Source of the DNA: JBCCGE01 sp039029455
Lineage (GTDB): Bacteria > Pseudomonadota > Gammaproteobacteria > Arenicellales > Poriferihabitantaceae
Direction of reading: 5' to 3'
DNA: 44,774 bases
NCBI GenBank assembly: GCA_039029455.1
Contig: JBCCGE010000020.1
Coordinates: 1-44,774 of the forward strand
Shown here: positions 33,251 to 41,350 of the stretch, one piece after another
Layout: each line of letters starts with the position of its first letter
Position numbering within the stretch: the stretch's first letter is position 1
Notes under the pieces: model-generated
Seen by the model: the letters and a program-made list of their open reading frames with translations, nothing else
Told to the model about the DNA's origin: nothing
The model's database searches: none
Position numbers and translations under genes: made by a program

Positions 33251-34366
33251 CTATCTCCGTGTAACAGCGATATTGTCACGGTGAATCATCTCGCTTTCCC
33301 CGCCGTATCCAAGAATATCCGCGATCCGCTCACTGGACTCACCGGCGATACGTCTGGCTTCACTGGCATCGTAATTAATCAGACCTCTGGCCACCTCGGT
33401 ACCGTTTTGATCTGTACAGGTCACAATTTCACCTCTTGAGAACTCCCCCTCTACGCCGATCACACCAATAGGCAGCAGGCTTCTGCCCTGTTCGGTCAAA
33501 ACTCTGACGGCCCCGTCGTCCAGTATCAGACGACCATTGCCGCGCAGTTGGCCGGCAAGCCACTGCTTGCGTGCGGTCAGTCGATTGTTGCCTCGATGCA
33601 GGGTTGTACCGATGGATTCTCCGGAAGCCAGTCGCACCAAAAGATCACTTTGGGCGCTGGAAGCTATCACCGTAGAAGCACCGGATCGGGCCGCTTTCTG
33701 CGCAGCCAACACTTTGGTATACATGCCACCACTGCCCTGACCGCCCGGCTGCCCCGCATAGTCCAGAATGGACGGATCATCGGCCTGCACCTGTGTAATC
33801 AGTCTGGCGGTATGATCCAGTCTCGGATCGCGGTCGTACAGGCCTTCCTGATCCGTCAGAATAACCAGCAAATTGGCTTCGACCAGATTGCAGACGAGTG
33901 CCGCCAGCGTGTCATTGTCACCGAAGCGAATCTCATCATTCACCACGGTATCGTTTTCGTTCACCACCGGCAGCACGTCCTCGTTGAGCAAAGCTCGCAG
34001 AGTGCTCTTCGCATTCAGGTAGCGCTCCCTGTTGGCGAGATCAGCGTGCGTCAGCAATATTTGTGCAATGATGATGTCGAAATCCCGAAATGCCGATTCA
34101 TAGGCCTTGACGAGACTGGTCTGGCCAACGGCCGCCGCGGCCTGCAGGCGATGTATCTCGGACGGTCTGCTCGACCATCCGAGCCGGTGCATTCCGGCTC
34201 CAATCGAACCTGAGGAAACCAGAATACACTCGATACCATCGTTTCTGAGAGCAGAGATCTGCCGCGCCCAGTCGTCGATCACCGCCGTTTTCAGGCCTGC
34301 ATCCGCATCCGTCAGGGATGATGTCCCCACCTTTATGACCCACCGCTGGCTAACCGCAGCACTCAA
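33251..34366 (-). CDS. proB: Glutamate 5-kinase ProB (with PUA domain)
   Basis: The 371-residue enzyme phosphorylates glutamate in the first step of proline synthesis. The amino acid kinase domain (about residues 1-260) opens with VIKVGTSSLTD and has LVSSGSIGAGM, NENDTVV and the GSGGMYTKVLAA loop. A C-terminal PUA domain (about 275-370) follows. The start is TTG at 34366, overlapping the obgE stop by 4 bp (TTGA), since no other start precedes the kinase loop. Feedback inhibition by proline is known for the family. Confidence 0.95.
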   Translation of the reverse strand: MSAAVSQRWVIKVGTSSLTDADAGLKTAVIDDWARQISALRNDGIECILVSSGSIGAGMHRLGWSSRPSEIHRLQAAAAVGQTSLVKAYESAFRDFDIIIAQILLTHADLANRERYLNAKSTLRALLNEDVLPVVNENDTVVNDEIRFGDNDTLAALVCNLVEANLLVILTDQEGLYDRDPRLDHTARLITQVQADDPSILDYAGQPGGQGSGGMYTKVLAAQKAARSGASTVIASSAQSDLLVRLASGESIGTTLHRGNNRLTARKQWLAGQLRGNGRLILDDGAVRVLTEQGRSLLPIGVIGVEGEFSRGEIVTCTDQNGTEVARGLINYDASEARRIAGESSERIADILGYGGESEMIHRDNIAVTRR

Positions 34367-35412
34367 GATTGCAGCTCCTGATGAGCAGCGTCGGCATCGT
34401 GTTCCTTCATCTCCAGAAGTGCCTGCATCAGATCATTCACCAGATTCTGACATCCAGCGCCGGTCGCGGCGGAAATCCTGTACACCGGCCCTGACCAGTC
34501 CAGTTCCCGACGCAAAGATGTTTCGATCGCTTCACCCTCTTCTTCAGGCAGCAGATCAGATTTATTCAACACCAGCCAACGCGGTTTCGTCATCAGTGAC
34601 GAATCGAATCGATCCATCTCACTCTCGATCTCGCGCACAGCGTCGACACAGGATTTCTCATCCAGCGGTGCCGTATCGACAAGATGTAGCAGAATTCGGG
34701 TACGCTGCAAATGTTTCAGAAACTGAATACCGAGCCCGGTACCGTCCGCTGCACCCTCGATGAGCCCGGGAATATCTGCAATCACAAAACTGTTTGAATC
34801 TCCGACATCGACAACCCCAAGGTTCGGATACAGCGTAGTGAACGGATAGTCGGCCACCTTGGGGCGAGCGTGGGATACGACACTGAGAAACGTTGACTTG
34901 CCGGCATTCGGCATGCCCAGCAAACCGACATCGGCAAGCACCTTCAGCTCCAGTTTGAGCAGGCGCTCGTCACCGGGCTTGCCCGGTGTGGTTTTTCTGG
35001 GTGTCTGATTAACACTTGATTTGAACCGTGCATTCCCCAAACCGTGAAATCCGCCTCTAGCGACCAGCAGACTCTGGCCGTGAGCGACGACGTCCCCGAT
35101 TGACTCCAGAGTCTCGGCATCGGTTACCATGGTGCCAAGTGGCACCTTGATGATCAAATCCTCTCCTTTCCTGCCATTGCAGTCGCGACCGGCGCCGGAT
35201 TCGCCACTTTGTGCCTTGTAAAGGCGGGTATAGCGAAAATCAGCCAGGGTATTCAAGCCGCTGTCGGCGATCAGGTAGATGCTGCCGCCATCTCCACCAT
35301 CACCGCCGTCCGGCCCGCCTTTGGGTCGAAATTTTTCGCGCAGAAAGCTCAGGCAACCGTTGCCGCCTTTTCCGGCGATAACGCGGATTGTGGCTTCATC
35401 GACGAATTTCAT
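34363..35412 (-). CDS. obgE: GTPase ObgE/CgtA
   Basis: The 349-residue protein has the glycine-rich Obg fold (residues 1-158; GGNGCLSFLREKF, GPDGGDGGDGG). The G domain follows, with GMPNAGKST (G1, about 166), DIPGLIEGAADG (G3, about 213) and NKSDLL (G4, about 283). The acidic C-terminal tail is short. Obg associates with the 50S subunit and has roles in ribosome assembly and stress. It sits in the usual rplU-rpmA-obgE order, followed by proB with overlapping codons. Confidence 0.96.
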   Translation of the reverse strand: MKFVDEATIRVIAGKGGNGCLSFLREKFRPKGGPDGGDGGDGGSIYLIADSGLNTLADFRYTRLYKAQSGESGAGRDCNGRKGEDLIIKVPLGTMVTDAETLESIGDVVAHGQSLLVARGGFHGLGNARFKSSVNQTPRKTTPGKPGDERLLKLELKVLADVGLLGMPNAGKSTFLSVVSHARPKVADYPFTTLYPNLGVVDVGDSNSFVIADIPGLIEGAADGTGLGIQFLKHLQRTRILLHLVDTAPLDEKSCVDAVREIESEMDRFDSSLMTKPRWLVLNKSDLLPEEEGEAIETSLRRELDWSGPVYRISAATGAGCQNLVNDLMQALLEMKEHDADAAHQELQS

Positions 35413-35442
35413 GATTGTCCCGAGTGTTCATCATCTGCCAAC

Positions 35443-35473
35443 AAAAAGCCCCGCTTTGTCTCCAAAGCGGGGC
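35443..35473. terminator. Terminator / attenuator hairpin between rpmA and obgE
   Basis: The perfect stem AGCCCCGCTTT / AAAGCGGGGCT has a 6-nt loop. On the minus strand it is followed by TTTTTG, so it terminates or attenuates rplU-rpmA transcription before obgE. Confidence 0.85.
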
Positions 35474-35498
35474 TCCAGCTGTCGGTTCAGATCCGGTC

Positions 35499-35756
35499 TT
35501 AGCCAGCGACCACGCTCACAGTTTTGCGGTTCCTTGGGCCTTTCACTTCAAACACAACCTTACCTTCGGCAGTTGCGAACAAAGTATAGTCCCGACCCGC
35601 GCGGACATTCTTTCCGGGATGAAATCGAGTGCCGCGCTGGCGGACAATAATGTTGCCCGCGAGAACTTCTTCGCCACCAAATTTTTTCACGCCCAGTCGC
35701 TTCGATACTGAATCACGACCGTTGCGCGAACTACCGCCTGCTTTCTTATGTGCCAT
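35499..35756 (-). CDS. rpmA: 50S ribosomal protein L27
   Basis: The 85-residue protein has the canonical start MAHKKAGGSSRNGRDS and the IIVRQRGTRFHPGKNV core. L27's N-terminal tail reaches the peptidyl transferase centre. The terminal phrase VFEVKGPRNRKTVSV is normal. It lies 31 bp after rplU. Confidence 0.97.
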   Translation of the reverse strand: MAHKKAGGSSRNGRDSVSKRLGVKKFGGEEVLAGNIIVRQRGTRFHPGKNVRAGRDYTLFATAEGKVVFEVKGPRNRKTVSVVAG

Positions 35757-35787
35757 TCGTTAGTGCCTCTGTTTTACGTTCAGCGCT

Positions 35788-36396
35788 CTACTCGCTGATC
35801 AGTTTTTTCGCCTGCTCAACCCACTCTTCGCGCTCAATGCGGCCTTTGAAGCTGAGTTGCTCGTTAATCTCATCAATACGGTCCTGATCGAGTTCGGCAA
35901 TCTGCTTGAATGTGGTGATACCCAGACCCAGCAGTTTTTTCTCGATCACCGGGCCAATACCGTTAATGGTGGTTAGATTGTCACCGACGCCATCTGCACC
36001 AGGATCAGCTGCTTTTTCAGCCTTGGGCTCGGCTTTCTTCTCGGCTTTCGGTTTGGCTGCCTTCTTGGTTTTCTTCGCTGCAGCTTTGGCGCCACCGATC
36101 GCTGTGATTTCCAGTTCAGTGTAGTGCTGGCGATGACCTGCTGTGCGTCGATAGTTTTTTCGGCGCTTCATCTTGAACACGCGAATTTTATCGCCGCGGC
36201 CATGGCCCACAACCGTCGCACTGACGGCGGTTTCGACAAGCGGTGTACCGACCGTCACATCATCACCATCCGCCACCATCAAAACGCGATCAAAATCGAT
36301 ACTGGCGCCCTCTTCGGCGGCAATTTTTTCAACTTTAAGCTTGTCACCAATAGCGACTTTGTACTGTTTGCCACCGGTTTCTACTACTGCGTACAT
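35788..36396 (-). CDS. rplU: 50S ribosomal protein L21 with C-terminal helix-hairpin-helix extension
   Basis: This protein is 202 residues against the usual length of about 103. Residues 1-102 are ordinary L21 (MYAVVETGGKQYKVAIGD, VFKMKRRKNYRRTAGHRQ). A Lys/Ala/Glu-rich linker (about 103-135) follows. A helix-hairpin-helix type segment then begins NLTTINGIGPVIEKKLLGLG (about 138-157) and ends with ERHEWVE-like charged helices. Extended L21 with such a domain is known in some bacteria. It may add RNA or protein contact on the 50S surface. Confidence 0.93.
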   Translation of the reverse strand: MYAVVETGGKQYKVAIGDKLKVEKIAAEEGASIDFDRVLMVADGDDVTVGTPLVETAVSATVVGHGRGDKIRVFKMKRRKNYRRTAGHRQHYTELEITAIGGAKAAAKKTKKAAKPKAEKKAEPKAEKAADPGADGVGDNLTTINGIGPVIEKKLLGLGITTFKQIAELDQDRIDEINEQLSFKGRIEREEWVEQAKKLISE

Positions 36397-36750
36397 GATT
36401 ACGAATCCTGATATTTTTTGTGCTCGGATGCCCTGATCGTTCAGTCACCCGGAATTCAATGTGTTCGGTCGGTTTGGTTTCGACATTATTCTTCGTAAAA
36501 ACAATAAGTTAATTTGCGAAGAACGCCGCAAAAATTGGACGCCGGATTTTATCCATCTACCCTCTGATCGTCAACGTCAATTCGCCAGAAAGTCCTAAAT
36601 TCGGCCGGTACCGGAGTAATCGTCGAACCTTTGGCGAAAATACAATCAAATTGAGCGAATTACCTGCAAAAAACGCTTTTTTTGGGTGAAATCTGTGCAC
36701 CGTCGGATAGAATCCAGAGCCCCAGACCAATCACCGATCGCTGCACCTGT
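36397..36750. other. Divergent intergenic region between rplU and ispB
   Basis: This 354-bp gene-free stretch has one candidate leftward promoter (36485-36512) and A/T runs near 36510-36540 and 36665-36690. No rightward promoter boxes stand out. The minus-strand frame at 36660-36908 has no coding character. Confidence 0.45.
36485..36512 (-). promoter_or_regulatory. Candidate promoter of the rplU-rpmA operon
   Basis: On the minus strand, TTAACT (36512-36507) and AATAAT (36490-36485) are separated by 16 bp, 88 bp before the rplU start. Confidence 0.35.
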
Positions 36751-37779
36751 ATGGCACTACCCGATCTTTCAACGGCTAAGCCTGTCGACTCGCAAGAAGA
36801 TGCTCCTGAAGCCCTTCTGTCGCGCGCGCTCGAGCTGGCAGACGAGGAGATGCAGCAGGTGACCGAGACCATAAAACGGCGTCTCGAATCCGACATTGCG
36901 CTAATCAATACCCTTGGCGCCTATATCATTCGCAGCGGCGGCAAGCGCATGCGCCCGCTGATTCTGTTGCTGAGCGCGAAAGCCTGCGGCAGCACGAGCA
37001 CCCACGCGGTCACGCTCGCGGCCGTTATTGAGTTCATTCACACTGCCACACTGCTTCACGATGATGTGGTCGATGCGTCGGCGCTTCGTCGGGGTCAGCC
37101 CACGGCGAATGATGTCTGGGGCAATGAAGCCAGCGTTCTGGTTGGAGATTTTCTTTACAGTCGCTCGTTTGAAATGATGGTGGAAACCGGCAGGATGGAA
37201 GTCATGAATATCCTGTCCTCGACCACCAATGCAATTGCCGAAGGCGAGGTCATGCAATTGCTGAACGCACACAGCCCGGACACCACTGAAACCGTTTATC
37301 TGGAAACGATTCGACGTAAAACCGCGAAGCTTTTTGAATCCGCGGCCTGGCTCGGCGCGGTGGTCGGCGATCAGCCGGATGAGGTCTGCGCCGCACTGGC
37401 ACGATACGGCATGCATCTTGGATCCGCGTTTCAGCTGATCGATGACATTATGGACTACGTCGCCGACAGCAATGATATCGGCAAGAACGTTGGCGATGAT
37501 CTGGCAGAAGGCAAGCCCACTCTGCCCCTCATTTACGCGATGAGGACCGGAGAATCACATCAGTCGGCATTGATCCGAGACGCCATTGAGAACGGCAGTA
37601 TCGACAAAATTGGTGACGTCGTCCGCATCGTTGAATCAACTGGTGCCCTCACGTACACTGCTGATCTGGCGCGTGAACAATCGCATCTGGCGATCGAAGC
37701 CTTGTCGATTCTGGACTATTCAGAGTACAAGCAGTCACTGATTGATCTCGCGCACTTTGCCGTAAGCCGCAATCGCTAA
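36751..37779 (+). CDS. ispB: Octaprenyl (polyprenyl) diphosphate synthase
   Basis: The 342-residue trans-prenyltransferase has the first aspartate-rich motif LLHDDVVDASALRRG (about residues 101-115). The second is QLIDDIMDYVADS (about 228-240), followed by GDDLAEGKPTLPL. It makes the long isoprenoid side chain of ubiquinone or menaquinone. The position divergent from rplU is conserved in gammaproteobacteria. The ATG at 36751 is chosen over the upstream frame beginning 36682, which adds 23 unrelated residues. Confidence 0.94.
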   Translation: MALPDLSTAKPVDSQEDAPEALLSRALELADEEMQQVTETIKRRLESDIALINTLGAYIIRSGGKRMRPLILLLSAKACGSTSTHAVTLAAVIEFIHTATLLHDDVVDASALRRGQPTANDVWGNEASVLVGDFLYSRSFEMMVETGRMEVMNILSSTTNAIAEGEVMQLLNAHSPDTTETVYLETIRRKTAKLFESAAWLGAVVGDQPDEVCAALARYGMHLGSAFQLIDDIMDYVADSNDIGKNVGDDLAEGKPTLPLIYAMRTGESHQSALIRDAIENGSIDKIGDVVRIVESTGALTYTADLAREQSHLAIEALSILDYSEYKQSLIDLAHFAVSRNR

Positions 37780-37810
37780 ACACAACTGGTCGAACCGACA
37801 ATTCATCCGT

Positions 37811-37887
37811 CGGGGTGTAGCTCAGCCTGGTAGAGCACTGTCTTCGGGAGGCAGGGGCCGGAGGTTCAAATCCTCTCACCCCGACCA
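37811..37887 (+). tRNA. tRNA-Pro (anticodon CGG)
   Basis: The 77-nt cloverleaf includes CCA. The acceptor CGGGGTG pairs with CACCCCG, the anticodon loop TTCGGGA has CGG at 34-36 (stem CTGTC/GGCAG), and the T-arm is GGAGGTTCAAATCCTC. Its 3' end is duplicated downstream. Confidence 0.95.
37868..37887 (+). repeat. Direct repeat copy 1 (within tRNA-Pro 3' end)
   Basis: These 20 bp (AAATCCTCTCACCCCGACCA) are exactly repeated at 38057-38076. Duplication of a tRNA 3' end is the usual scar of an integrase-mediated insertion. Confidence 0.8.
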
Positions 37888-38363
37888 AATTTCCCGTAAT
37901 TTTTTTCTTCGCGTAAGGCAAGGAAGAAAGAAATTGTGGGAATTTTGCGTTGGGAATTGGAACCGAATCAGAGATTCACGCGCATCGCAGGGTGCGATGC
38001 AGAACGCGGCGCTTCAGCGCTACGGCCCGAAGGGCGAGGGACAGGAAGTCCCGAGTAAATCCTCTCACCCCGACCAGTTTTTGACGTAATCACACTTCTC
38101 GAGTTATCCAGAGATTAGCCAAACTGGCTATGGTTCCTATTTTGGCGTTCTGGTTCAAAGCCAGAAAACTACTCTTTTCAAATCAACCAACTAGCCGTGA
38201 TTCTGTCCCACGTATGACAAGACGTTTCCGCTATTAACTGAACGGTATCGAATTGCAACCGTTGGATACTCTCGACTTAACAAGTATTTCACGCAAAACA
38301 CTCAATCACGAAGTTTGAAAACTGACTGATGGAGTTAAGATCTATAAACCTGAAATCCAAGTC
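37888..38363. other. Intergenic region with hairpin cluster downstream of tRNA-Pro
   Basis: This stretch holds no gene I can support. Four short hairpins follow each other between 37982 and 38052: GCATCGCA/TGCGATGC, GCGCT/AGCGC, GCCC/GGGC and GGGAC/GTCCC. They end right before the second copy of the tRNA 3' sequence. From 38077 to 38363 I see nothing but AT-rich sequence. Confidence 0.6.
38057..38076 (+). repeat. Direct repeat copy 2 (tRNA-Pro 3' end, att-like)
   Basis: This is an exact 20-bp copy of 37868-37887 without the rest of a tRNA. The 189-bp spacing leaves room only for a tiny or largely deleted element. Confidence 0.75.
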
Positions 38364-38567
38364 ATGAAAGACTCCGTTTTGCGTTTTCTCGATCTAGGCA
38401 ATGCCAGCTTGGTAATCGGCGTTTGTTGTTTCATTGCAGGGGTTCAAACCGGGTCGTCAATTAAACTATGGGCTGGTTCAATATTGTTTCTGCTCGGAGG
38501 GTTTCTGATCAATAATGGCGAGAACATGCTTCGGAACATTCTTGATCAGATAGACGATAGTAGGTAA
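38364..38567 (+). CDS. Small membrane protein of unknown function
   Basis: The 67-residue protein has two predicted membrane helices (about residues 13-28 and 33-48) and a charged C-terminus (NMLRNILDQIDDSR). No strong ribosome binding site precedes the ATG and I recognise no family. The hydrophobic pattern argues that it is real, but it could be a chance ORF. Confidence 0.45.
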   Translation: MKDSVLRFLDLGNASLVIGVCCFIAGVQTGSSIKLWAGSILFLLGGFLINNGENMLRNILDQIDDSR

Positions 38568-38633
38568 TGAAATTCGATTCTAGTAAAAAGCACCAGTAGT
38601 CCCACAACCGTCTGCAATTCAGCACTCAAATTC

Positions 38634-38645
38634 GTGAATGTTCAC
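38634..38645. promoter_or_regulatory. Palindrome GTGAATGTTCAC upstream of the first HAQTT-type gene
   Basis: This 12-bp near-perfect palindrome (GTGAA-tg-TTCAC) ends 72 bp before the GTG start of the next gene. A twin motif occurs at 39864-39875 upstream of the related gene. Confidence 0.4.
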
Positions 38646-38717
38646 ATTACCAGAGCTGTTTACATCAATACTTTTACTTCCTATACTCATTTTTACAAAC
38701 CCAATGAGTTCGTCGCA

Positions 38718-39317
38718 GTGAATAAGAAAAAATCGAATCGTCGTAGAGTATTAAAAGGTTTCGGAGTATCAGTACCTAGTGTTTGGATTGCACCATCAAT
38801 AAGCTCAGTCGTATTGCCGGTACATGCTCAAACAACGGGTGGCTTACCGGGTGAATCAGTGAGCGAAATGACGACCACACCCGGACCAACAACTCAGGCT
38901 CCAATACCTCCCGTCACAGTAGGCTCTGACTCATTTGCTTTTACCTTTGACTGTTCAAACCAGTCGTTGACGGCCTACTACGTCGAATTAATCTTCAGCG
39001 ATTCACCGCCCACCGAATTCAGCACGTTTCAAATTATCAATCGAGGCGCCTCCGATCCTGGACCTCCGAGTGATTCCAATATGGTGCTATATACTTCGCC
39101 CTCGACAGGCAATCTCGAACTTCGAAGCAATAGAGGAATGTTAGGAGATGGTTTTGAAGCGTCTTTGAGATGCACAGATAACCCTCAAAACCCCGCCACT
39201 GTAACTAGTATTATTGGTGGTTCTGGAGCAAGGCTGTTTCGTGTAGAAACCAGAAATATTGAGAATGGGTTGATAACGATAAGCTGGACCAATATCAGCA
39301 TCGTGCCTCCCAACTAA
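38718..39317 (+). CDS. Exported protein with RR-type signal ending HAQTT, unknown function
   Basis: The protein is 199 residues from GTG 38718. The N-terminus NKKKSNRRRVLKGFG resembles a twin-arginine motif, followed by a modest hydrophobic stretch (VSVPSVWIAPSISSVVLP) and the probable cleavage VHAQTT (about residue 38). A Pro/Thr-rich linker (about 45-65) leads into a beta-rich domain of about 130 residues with two cysteines. A longer frame from 38634 lacks a start context. It shares its signal region pattern (W-x-x-P, SVVLP, HAQTT) with the protein at 39941-40363. Confidence 0.65.
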   Translation: MNKKKSNRRRVLKGFGVSVPSVWIAPSISSVVLPVHAQTTGGLPGESVSEMTTTPGPTTQAPIPPVTVGSDSFAFTFDCSNQSLTAYYVELIFSDSPPTEFSTFQIINRGASDPGPPSDSNMVLYTSPSTGNLELRSNRGMLGDGFEASLRCTDNPQNPATVTSIIGGSGARLFRVETRNIENGLITISWTNISIVPPN

Positions 39318-39344
39318 GTCTAATAGATCTATATCTTTCGCGCT

Positions 39345-39731
39345 CTAAGCACGATTCACAATGAAAGGAATCGTTAGTTCAAATTTGATATTGACGATAT
39401 CTGTCTTTTTTCGCCTACAACCCTTCGAGTTTATCGTAGCGATATCCAAAAATTCGACCATCCTTGAGTTGCGAAGGACCAACATGCCATCGCACTCGCG
39501 GCTAACAATCAAATCTGGTAGTGACTCATTACCTCTGTAACTTTTCGGGTTTGCCGACGTGTATTTAGGCTCCTCTGTGCGTGCCATCGAACGAAATAGC
39601 CCCGACGACAGTCGAATTTCAGTGTTCCCTGCATCATCCACATCACCGAATATTTCCGACAACCACCTGTGCGCTGCAAGTTTATTGACTTTATGATAGC
39701 CATTTCCCTTTTTCATCTGCTTTTGAGTCAT
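39345..39731 (-). CDS. Hypothetical protein, 128 residues
   Basis: This is a basic, soluble protein with no recognised motif. It occupies the minus strand between the two exported-protein genes, with no overlap. No clear ribosome binding site precedes its ATG. It is kept because the region would otherwise be empty, but it may be a chance ORF. Confidence 0.3.
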   Translation of the reverse strand: MTQKQMKKGNGYHKVNKLAAHRWLSEIFGDVDDAGNTEIRLSSGLFRSMARTEEPKYTSANPKSYRGNESLPDLIVSRECDGMLVLRNSRMVEFLDIATINSKGCRRKKTDIVNIKFELTIPFIVNRA

Positions 39732-39775
39732 ATCGGTAACTCTAGTATTGGTTTTAGTCGATTCATGACTTTACC

Positions 39776-39789
39776 GGGGGTCTGTCCCC
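39776..39789. repeat. GGGGGTCTGTCCCC motif, copy 1
   Basis: This 14-bp G/C palindrome-like motif recurs with two changes at 40456-40469. The two copies bracket the second exported-protein gene. Confidence 0.4.
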
Positions 39790-39863
39790 TTACTAGAATC
39801 TTGACCTGCTGACAGATCCAGCATCCTTACTAAGTCATTGCTGTACGTCGCATTACAGAAACT

Positions 39864-39875
39864 GTGAATTTTCAC
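39864..39875. promoter_or_regulatory. Palindrome GTGAATTTTCAC upstream of the second HAQTT-type gene
   Basis: This differs from 38634-38645 at one central base and ends 65 bp before the ATG at 39941, a nearly identical distance. A shared operator or activator site is plausible. Confidence 0.4.
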
Positions 39876-39940
39876 ACTTGAAGTGCGGTTTCCCATTCTC
39901 TACAGTCACGGCCTAACAAAAACAACACTCCACACCAACA

Positions 39941-40363
39941 ATGTCCAAAAGAAGAAACGTACTGAAAACCGTCATCGCCTCGAGCGCTGTAGTCTCCTCG
40001 TGGTCAAAACCCGTCATAGATTCTGTGGTAATCCCGGCTCACGCTCAAACCACGGATACGAGCGGCGAGCCTTCTGAAGACACAACCTGTTCTGCTCCTG
40101 CAGGTTGCTATCGGGTCGATGGGGGAGTTGTCGGGTCGTTTGCATGGGCAGGCGGTGCTGGCCCACAACTGGTTGAGCCTGTTCTCGGCAGCGCGAACTG
40201 CATCGGTGACAGCGAGGGAGAAATATTAGTTGCCGTAGCCGACAGTCTGGAATCTGCCGCATCCCTCCTTGGGCAACCGGCGCAATTTGTCAGGGAACTG
40301 CCTCCTGTCTCACCGGCTCCGCAAGGTGGGTGTGCGTTCTACCAGGTTGTACAGATTCAATAG
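39941..40363 (+). CDS. Small exported protein with RR-type signal ending HAQTT, unknown function
   Basis: The 140-residue protein begins SKRRNVLKTVIASSAVVSSW and continues with KPVIDSVVIPAHAQTT, with probable cleavage after HAQ (about residue 36). The mature part is about 100 residues with four cysteines (CSAPAGC near its start, two more later), suggesting disulfides in the periplasm or outside. The opening parallels the protein at 38718-39317, but the mature domains differ. I know no function. Confidence 0.65.
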   Translation: MSKRRNVLKTVIASSAVVSSWSKPVIDSVVIPAHAQTTDTSGEPSEDTTCSAPAGCYRVDGGVVGSFAWAGGAGPQLVEPVLGSANCIGDSEGEILVAVADSLESAASLLGQPAQFVRELPPVSPAPQGGCAFYQVVQIQ

Positions 40364-40455
40364 TCGAAATATGGCCGACTTATCAATAAGCTGGATGCCT
40401 TCAGCTGAATGTTTGCAATCAGGGAATTAAGAGCTGCCGGCTATAGGACTTAAAC

Positions 40456-40469
40456 GGGGGGCTGTCCCG
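40456..40469. repeat. GGGGGTCTGTCCCC-like motif, copy 2
   Basis: This reads GGGGGGCTGTCCCG, which is 12 of 14 identical to the copy at 39776-39789. Confidence 0.35.
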
Positions 40470-40477
40470 TAATAATT

Positions 40478-41350
40478 CTATTCGTGCCGGAGAACGGGGC
40501 GTGTCAGGCACGTTGGGCCGCCCTCACATCCGATGCAAAGCGCGTCCCCGTTAAATTCTGCGACCTTGATGCCTGCAGATTCAAGCAGTGCTTTGGTTTG
40601 GTGCATTCCTGCAACCATAATACAATGACCTGGAGACGCTGCCAGAACGTTATTGCTCAATGTTCCACTGTTCTCGAATTCCGAAAAAGGTGCCTCGAGC
40701 AGCTCAAAATCATTCGATTTCAAATATTGATACAGTGCGGTTGGAAGGAGCGATGCACATACAAGGGCGGTTTTACGATCAACCAGACTGATCAGTGACA
40801 TCAGGTGAAGACACGCACTTTCGCCTTTATAGACCGGAAGGTCGAACACAATCACATTCACCCCCAAAGCGGAGACCATTTCTCTTATCTGATCGACTCC
40901 GCGTTGATTTGTTCTGAACCCTCGGCCAATCAATAACGTGTGATCATCCAGCCAAAGGGTGTCGCCTGCTTCCGCGCTGCCTTCGCCTGTGACCTCACCG
41001 ACGACAGGGATTCCGTGTTGCGCATAGAATGCCCGATGCAGTTCCTGCTCGCCTTTTCGTAGCGGTTTCCCAGGGTTCATCAATATTGCCCCGGCAGGAG
41101 TTACCAGCGAAGCATCGTAAGTGAATACAGAATCCGCGATTTCGCGATCATCCCCATCCATCCAGAGGATTTCGATCTGAAGCTTTTGCAGCAAATCAAC
41201 GAACTGATTATGCTCAGCTTCCACGCGTTGGGCGTTGAATTCTTCTCCGTAATGCCAGAGCGCAGGATCGGCATTCAACATCGCCTCTCCTGGCCGTTTT
41301 AGTGCCACCCTTCGAAGGGGAGCCACCATTGAAGATACGCCGTACCTCAC
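40478..41350 (-). CDS. Amidinotransferase / dimethylarginine dimethylaminohydrolase-like protein
   Basis: The 290-residue protein is of the pentein fold (arginine deiminase / DDAH superfamily). The nucleophile Cys281 lies in CEGGPTCLTRPVL near the C-terminus. A catalytic His182 is in GESACLHLMSLISLVD, and an acidic substrate residue is in WMDGDDREIAD. These hydrolyse guanidino groups of arginine derivatives or transfer amidine. The start is GTG at 41350, overlapping the isochorismatase-like gene by 4 bp; an ATG at codon 8 is also possible. The two form an operon, and the substrate is not determined. Confidence 0.82.
   Translation of the reverse strand: MRYGVSSMVAPLRRVALKRPGEAMLNADPALWHYGEEFNAQRVEAEHNQFVDLLQKLQIEILWMDGDDREIADSVFTYDASLVTPAGAILMNPGKPLRKGEQELHRAFYAQHGIPVVGEVTGEGSAEAGDTLWLDDHTLLIGRGFRTNQRGVDQIREMVSALGVNVIVFDLPVYKGESACLHLMSLISLVDRKTALVCASLLPTALYQYLKSNDFELLEAPFSEFENSGTLSNNVLAASPGHCIMVAGMHQTKALLESAGIKVAEFNGDALCIGCEGGPTCLTRPVLRHE

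Noticed and set aside
33548..34763. Two long plus-strand frames over proB and obgE (33548-34213, 34107-34763)
   Set aside because: Both are antisense to proteins with complete family motifs and overlap each other.
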